64,000 bases of DNA from Elizabethkingia bruuniana (GTDB taxonomy: Bacteria > Bacteroidota > Bacteroidia > Flavobacteriales > Weeksellaceae). Positions 60,378 through 64,000 of this stretch are shown here, one piece after another (the stretch's first letter is position 1; each line of letters opens with the position of its first letter). Made by a program: the position numbers and the translations under genes. The stretch lies in assembly GCF_002024805.1 (NCBI RefSeq), contig NZ_CP014337.1, forward strand, positions 3,658,001-3,722,000, read 5' to 3'. The notes beneath the pieces were generated by a model. That model was not told the origin of the DNA. It ran no database searches and saw only the letters and a program-made list of their open reading frames with translations.

Positions 60378-60630
60378 CTGCTAATTCTTCCACAATAATA
60401 TATCTAGCTTCTTCTTCCCGTAATGCCACTTTGGAGCGTTCTTCTCCATATTCTACATACAGGGGACCTCCAAACGGAGCCTGATATAATATCCTGAAAG
60501 GCGTATTAGGCAAAAGTCCCATTTCAATAATTTTACCGGGCATTTCCATATTGTTATTGTCATAATCGACAATAATTCCAGTTCTGTCCATCGGAAAGCA
60601 GCAAAGCTTATTAGAGTCTAAATTCTTCAA
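60367..60630 (-). CDS. feoA: Ferrous iron transport protein FeoA
   Basis: An SH3-like 87-residue protein that regulates or docks to FeoB. Its core reads RTGIIVDYDNNNMEMPGKIIEMGLLPNTPFRIL and FGGPLYVEYGEERSKVALREEEARYIIVEE, with the FeoA turn GLLPNT (locators). I use the TTG at 60630 because FeoA proteins have about a dozen residues before the conserved Gly. An ATG at 60591 (MDRTG) would give 74 residues. A TATATTTG element and a perfect inverted repeat lie upstream. feoB follows with 11 bp of overlap. Confidence 0.9.
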   Translation of the reverse strand: MKNLDSNKLCCFPMDRTGIIVDYDNNNMEMPGKIIEMGLLPNTPFRILYQAPFGGPLYVEYGEERSKVALREEEARYIIVEELADGK

Positions 60631-60633
60631 GGC

Positions 60634-60651
60634 TTGTATTTAAAAATACAA
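60634..60651. promoter_or_regulatory. Perfect inverted repeat upstream of feoA
   Basis: TTGTATTT-AA-AAATACAA between the -7 element and the TTG start; its right arm overlaps the -7 element by 3 bp. Candidate operator for iron control. Confidence 0.5.
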
Positions 60652-60656
60652 ATATA
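60649..60656 (-). promoter_or_regulatory. -7 element (TATATTTG) of the feo operon
   Basis: Minus-strand TAnnTTTG match, 18 bp before the TTG at 60630. Confidence 0.5.
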
Positions 60657-60729
60657 CCTTATTTTAATTAAATCTAAATTGAAATTGGGATGATAAATAC
60701 CAGTTATTGCGTTTTTTACACCTTAAATT

Positions 60730-61575
60730 TTACTGATTTTGCCCCTGCTTCTGGAGATCCGGGGTATATAACGTCCGGATTGGGAAAGGAATATCTATAT
60801 TATTCTCTTTGAACTTATTAAGAATTGAAAGTCTTAAATCACTCTTAATGGCTTCGGCTTTAAATAAATATCTTGAATTAAAAAACAAGCTAAAGTCTAA
60901 TGAGGAATCCCCAAAGTTAGACAAACGGGCTACCGCTGGCCTTTCTTGAAAAACCTCAGGATGTTCTTTAGCCGCATCCAGCATTAGTTTCATAACCAGA
61001 TTAACATCGGAATCATATCCTACCCCTATAACAATCCCAAAATTGGCAACATCATCGTCATACGACATGTTTACGATCTTATTCTTTGTCAGAATAGAAT
61101 TCGGGATAATCATACTTTTATTATCTCTCGTAAGGATGGTGGACGTACGGATATTAATCTGCTGAACTTTCCCTACAACATTTTCAATCTCTACAACATC
61201 ATCAACTTTTATACTTCTGTCCAAAAGGATAATAACTCCGGAGATAAAATCCAGAAACAGGTTTTGTAAACCAAGACCAATACCCACTAGTATAACACTT
61301 CCTCCAAGTAAAAGCGGAGAAACATCTACACCTAACGTTCTGAATGCCAATATAGCAGTAAAAACAATAATAATGTATTTTAAAATCTGAGCAAAAGCGA
61401 ACTTTTTACCGACATCAATTTTTTCGGATTTATAAATAAGTGATTTAAATACGCGTACAATTCCTAAACCTACTAAAACAATAACAGCTGATGATATCAG
61501 CTGATACACGGTTAATGAATATTGCCCTAGTGCAAAAATGTGGTACTCTAAGATTTCTTTTAATGTTAACTCCAT
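60730..61575 (-). CDS. Mechanosensitive ion channel of the MscS family
   Basis: The 281-residue protein has three N-terminal TM helices; the third, pore-lining one reads VSPLLLGGSVILVGIGLGLQNLFLDFISGVII (locator), with the Gly/Ala-spaced pattern of MscS TM3. A beta-domain (VVGKVQQINIRTSTILTRDNKSMIIPNSIL) follows. Length matches E. coli MscS (286). It releases solutes during hypo-osmotic shock. It lies 62 bp downstream of the processing-protease gene in the same direction, with a hairpin between them. Confidence 0.93.
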   Translation of the reverse strand: MELTLKEILEYHIFALGQYSLTVYQLISSAVIVLVGLGIVRVFKSLIYKSEKIDVGKKFAFAQILKYIIIVFTAILAFRTLGVDVSPLLLGGSVILVGIGLGLQNLFLDFISGVIILLDRSIKVDDVVEIENVVGKVQQINIRTSTILTRDNKSMIIPNSILTKNKIVNMSYDDDVANFGIVIGVGYDSDVNLVMKLMLDAAKEHPEVFQERPAVARLSNFGDSSLDFSLFFNSRYLFKAEAIKSDLRLSILNKFKENNIDIPFPIRTLYTPDLQKQGQNQ

Positions 61576-61601
61576 TTGTTTCTGTTTGTGTTTTTTATAA
61601 G

Positions 61602-61630
61602 AAAGGCTGTCTTTTAAACGGACAGCCTTT
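61602..61630. terminator. Hairpin between ctp and the MscS gene
   Basis: AAAGGCTGTC - TTTTAAACG - GACAGCCTTT. The T-run is weak on the minus side, so it may be a leaky terminator for the protease gene. Confidence 0.55.
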
Positions 61631-61637
61631 AGTTTTA

Positions 61638-63764
61638 TTATTTGATTTCAGATATGACATTCATCGCCTCCTGAAGATATAAATCTCGTTTAAGATTTTT
61701 AATCCAGTTTTTACTTTTTACAGAGAAAGCTTCGTCTTTTTTCATACGTTCTATTTCACTCTGATACTGAGTAAACTGCAATCCATTATCGTACTTGGTT
61801 AAAGATTCAAACTTCTTCAATTCTTCTTTTCTCTTTTTCATTAATTCAAAGAATTTAGTCTGATTGAGCGTAACTGTTTCTTCTTTACCAAGTGCCTGAC
61901 GCCATTTTGCAGATTCTACTAATAGCTGATATGGTTTGTTTGCCTTAATTCTTTCTGTACTTCTTTTTACGATACCAGCCATGTCAATTGTATTCAGAGG
62001 CTTGTAATCTGAAGATTTTATCTGATCCCATGGTAATGCATGCTCATCATATTTTTCTCCAATTTCATCGTATGTAAAGTAGTCATCCATTACAACATCA
62101 GATTTTACACCTTCAAGCTGAGTAGAATTTCCGCTGATTCGGTAAAACTTCTGAATCGTAAGTTTCAGATCTCCGTAATCATCATTGGTATTCAGGAACC
62201 TGTTAAGAGAAACAAAAGTCTGTACCGTTCCTTTTCCAAATGAATGTGGGGCACCTAAGATTACTCCTCTTTTATAATCCTGAATTGCACCGGTTAAAAT
62301 CTCGGAAGCTGAAGCAGAAAGTTCATTTTGCATCAGTACCAATGGTCCTGTCCATACAGGTGCATTGTTTTTATTTTTCAGAACCTGAATTTTCCCGTCC
62401 TGGCTTCTTACCTGTACTACTGGTCCGCTATTCATAAATAGCCCCATAATATCCACAACCTCAGTTAAAGATCCACCGCCGTTGTTTCTAAGATCCAGAA
62501 TAATACCCTCTACATTCTGAGCTTTTAGCTTTGTAATTTCGTTCTTAACGTCTGTAGAAGCATTTCTTCCTTTAGAGTCGTTAAAATCAGCATTGAAGCT
62601 TGGCAGGTATATAAATCCGTATTTCTTACCGTTCGGAGAGTTTACAACGATACTTTTAGCAAATGTATCTTCCATTTCTACTTCCTCGCGGATTAGCTTA
62701 ACTTCTTTTACAGAACCATCTTTCTTTCTAAGCGTTAGTGTTACTTCAGATCCCTTAGCCCCACGGATTAAACGTACCGCTTCATCTACAAGCATCCCTA
62801 CAACGTTTACAGCTTCTTTCTTAGGATCCGATTTTACTTTTAGAACTTCATCTCCTTCGCTTACCTGTTTAGATTTCCAAGCAGGGGCTCCAATTACCAG
62901 TGGTCCAATAAATAATCGACCTTTCTTTTCCGAAATCTGTGCTCCAATTCCGATAATCTTACCACTAAAGTTAGCATCGAAGTCTTCTTTATCTTTTGGA
63001 GAGAAATAGTTGGTATGCGGATCAAATACTTCTGTATAAGAATTCATATAAGAAGCAGAGAACCAGTCCATTTTCTTTCTTTTTTTGATTCTGTTAAACA
63101 TACTGGAAACAAGATCTTTGATTTCACCAGTTGCTTTTACTTTCTTTTGCTCCAGTGTTAGTGGCTCATACTTTATGGTATCTTTTTGCTTTTTAGCAAT
63201 TGCCGAATCCTTTTTCTTTTTTTGCGATTCCTCTTTCTCATTTAGAGTCTGCATCTCCTGAAGAATATTATATTTAATAAACTTCTTCCATTCTGCATAC
63301 ATTTCTTTCTGGTTTGTCGGATTCTTTTTAAGCTTCGGCTCCATGATAATATCTTCATCCTCATCCAGATTGATAGGTTTTGCAAAGATATCCTGTGACA
63401 TCTTTTCTATATCTGCAAGCCTCTGAAGGTATCTATCATTAGTAAGTTTAAAGAAGGAGATATCACCTGTTTTAAGGTAATCATCCAACTTTGTTTTATA
63501 TTTTGCAAACTCATCCATATCAGACTGCAAAAAGTACTTTTTGCTTGGATCTAACTTTTCAAAATATTCTTTATAAACATCCTGAGAATATGCATCGTTG
63601 ATTGGCTTCGCATTATAACTAAGATACGACAGCGTATTGCTTACGCTGACCATAATGGTCTGCATCTTTTCGTCATCATTTTGCGGGGAATTAAAACAAA
63701 AAATAAGTGTCCCTAATGAGGACAACAGCAGTAGTTTATTAAAACCAAAGAATTTTTTAAACAT
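61638..63764 (-). CDS. C-terminal (tail-specific) processing protease, family S41A
   Basis: The 708-residue protein is a Prc/Tsp-type serine protease of the periplasm. It has a hydrophobic N-terminus, a DUF3340-like N-terminal helical region, a PDZ segment (FIGPLVIGAPAWKSKQVSEGDEVLKV) and the catalytic domain. The catalytic Ser/Lys pair is in LSASASEILTGAIQDYKRGVILG (locator; Ser in SASEI, Lys about 20 residues on), after YGFIYLPSFN and GIILDLRNNGGGSLTEV. It would trim or degrade envelope proteins. A TAAATTTG element lies upstream at 63786-63793. Confidence 0.93.
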   Translation of the reverse strand: MFKKFFGFNKLLLLSSLGTLIFCFNSPQNDDEKMQTIMVSVSNTLSYLSYNAKPINDAYSQDVYKEYFEKLDPSKKYFLQSDMDEFAKYKTKLDDYLKTGDISFFKLTNDRYLQRLADIEKMSQDIFAKPINLDEDEDIIMEPKLKKNPTNQKEMYAEWKKFIKYNILQEMQTLNEKEESQKKKKDSAIAKKQKDTIKYEPLTLEQKKVKATGEIKDLVSSMFNRIKKRKKMDWFSASYMNSYTEVFDPHTNYFSPKDKEDFDANFSGKIIGIGAQISEKKGRLFIGPLVIGAPAWKSKQVSEGDEVLKVKSDPKKEAVNVVGMLVDEAVRLIRGAKGSEVTLTLRKKDGSVKEVKLIREEVEMEDTFAKSIVVNSPNGKKYGFIYLPSFNADFNDSKGRNASTDVKNEITKLKAQNVEGIILDLRNNGGGSLTEVVDIMGLFMNSGPVVQVRSQDGKIQVLKNKNNAPVWTGPLVLMQNELSASASEILTGAIQDYKRGVILGAPHSFGKGTVQTFVSLNRFLNTNDDYGDLKLTIQKFYRISGNSTQLEGVKSDVVMDDYFTYDEIGEKYDEHALPWDQIKSSDYKPLNTIDMAGIVKRSTERIKANKPYQLLVESAKWRQALGKEETVTLNQTKFFELMKKRKEELKKFESLTKYDNGLQFTQYQSEIERMKKDEAFSVKSKNWIKNLKRDLYLQEAMNVISEIK

Positions 63765-63785
63765 CTTTTACGAAATTTCGAAGAT

Positions 63786-63793
63786 CAAATTTA
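63786..63793 (-). promoter_or_regulatory. -7 element (TAAATTTG) for the processing-protease gene
   Basis: Minus-strand TAnnTTTG match 21 bp before the ATG; a CGAAATTTCG palindrome (63771-63780) lies between. Confidence 0.4.
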
Positions 63794-63827
63794 ATATCTT
63801 ATTTATAAAAATAGGTCTTATTTTCTT

Positions 63828-63835
63828 TAATTTTG
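63828..63835 (+). promoter_or_regulatory. -7 element (TAATTTTG) for surE
   Basis: TAnnTTTG match 19 bp before the surE ATG; divergent from the protease promoter. Confidence 0.45.
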
Positions 63836-63854
63836 TTACAATAATTTGAAATAA

Positions 63855-64000
63855 ATGAAAAAACCATTGATTCTGGTTACCAATGATGACGGAATAACTG
63901 CTCCGGGAATTCGTAATCTTATAAGCTTTATGAATGAAATTGGAGATGTTGTTGTAGTTGCTCCGGATTCTCCACAAAGTGGAAAAGGACATGCTATTAC
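63855..64000 (+). CDS. surE: 5-prime/3-prime-nucleotidase SurE, N-terminal part (runs off the right edge)
   Basis: The 48 visible residues begin MKKPLILVTNDDGITAPGI, the SurE metal-binding start (two Asp in NDDG), and continue with VVVVAPDSPQSGKGHAIT, which holds the conserved APDxxxSG motif with the metal-site Ser (locators). SurE dephosphorylates nucleoside monophosphates and is common near stress or stationary-phase genes. It is divergent from the processing-protease gene, with separate promoters. The rest lies beyond the window. Confidence 0.95.
   Translation, partial: MKKPLILVTNDDGITAPGIRNLISFMNEIGDVVVVAPDSPQSGKGHAI

Noticed and set aside
1-64000. CRISPR arrays, insertion sequences, prophage, tRNA or rRNA genes
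   Set aside because: I looked for spaced repeats, transposase or integrase motifs and cloverleaf patterns and saw none. A tRNA scan would settle the last point.

Overview
The window is a chromosomal segment of a low-GC member of the Flavobacteriia, almost certainly Elizabethkingia. The strongest evidence is the 705-residue prolyl endopeptidase at 12156-14273, which has the length, signal peptide and catalytic triad positions (S556, D641, H675) I recall for the Flavobacterium (Elizabethkingia) meningosepticum enzyme. It appears to differ from that enzyme at several percent of positions, so another Elizabethkingia species is likely. Supporting signs are A-rich leaders without Shine-Dalgarno sequences, Bacteroidota-type promoters (TTG ... 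TAnnTTTG), GLPGLI, 2TM and GG-leader peptide families, and tryptophanase (indole-positive genus). Genes are dense and intact. I saw no rRNA, tRNA, insertion sequence, prophage, CRISPR array or integron.

Layout: 1-3850, iron-uptake cluster (two TonB-dependent receptors flanking a PepSY membrane protein). 4108-7179, secA, with a DUF2795 gene and a short-repeat cluster upstream. 7561-12026, nucleotide-sugar epimerase, DUF2797 protein, AsmA-like envelope protein, small conserved protein. 12156-17173, prolyl endopeptidase, an OmpR-type two-component system and a divergent secreted protein. 17207-17600, two very small Cys-rich GG-leader peptides. 17706-18390, rplU-rpmA. 18485-20401, LtaS-like sulfatase. 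20541-23520, ECF sigma factor with a multidomain membrane/plug/vWA protein. 23585-28784, acyltransferase, SRPBCC, DUF4846 lipoprotein, miaE, DUF502, tnaA. 28882-30754, BlaI/BlaR1-type pair with a visible TACA/TGTA operator. 30892-32883, uvrB. 32920-35772, membrane proteins. 35818-39050, pabB-pabC and menD. 39112-43089, GNAT, radical SAM, small membrane protein, nagB/PIG-L fusion. 43205-45552, lipoprotein/ECF sigma/TM-barrel operon. 45855-48535, LytS/LytTR system interleaved with 2TM proteins. 48692-51608, TPR protein and TonB receptor. 51755-55255, sodC, GLPGLI protein, tandem small lipoproteins, polytopic membrane protein. 55316-58120, TPR protein and glmM. 58192-60630, feoAB with its Cys-rich partner. 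60730-63764, MscS channel and C-terminal processing protease. 63855-end, start of surE.

Most of the window is housekeeping and envelope biology. The accessory-looking parts are the GG-leader peptide pair, two sigma-factor loci whose downstream proteins combine an anti-sigma-like TM segment with envelope domains, the BlaI/BlaR1-TonB pair without a neighbouring beta-lactamase, and the 2TM/LytTR operon. Several intergenic regions carry dyads or direct repeats positioned like operators. All functional names rest on motifs and family knowledge read by eye; no database search was run.
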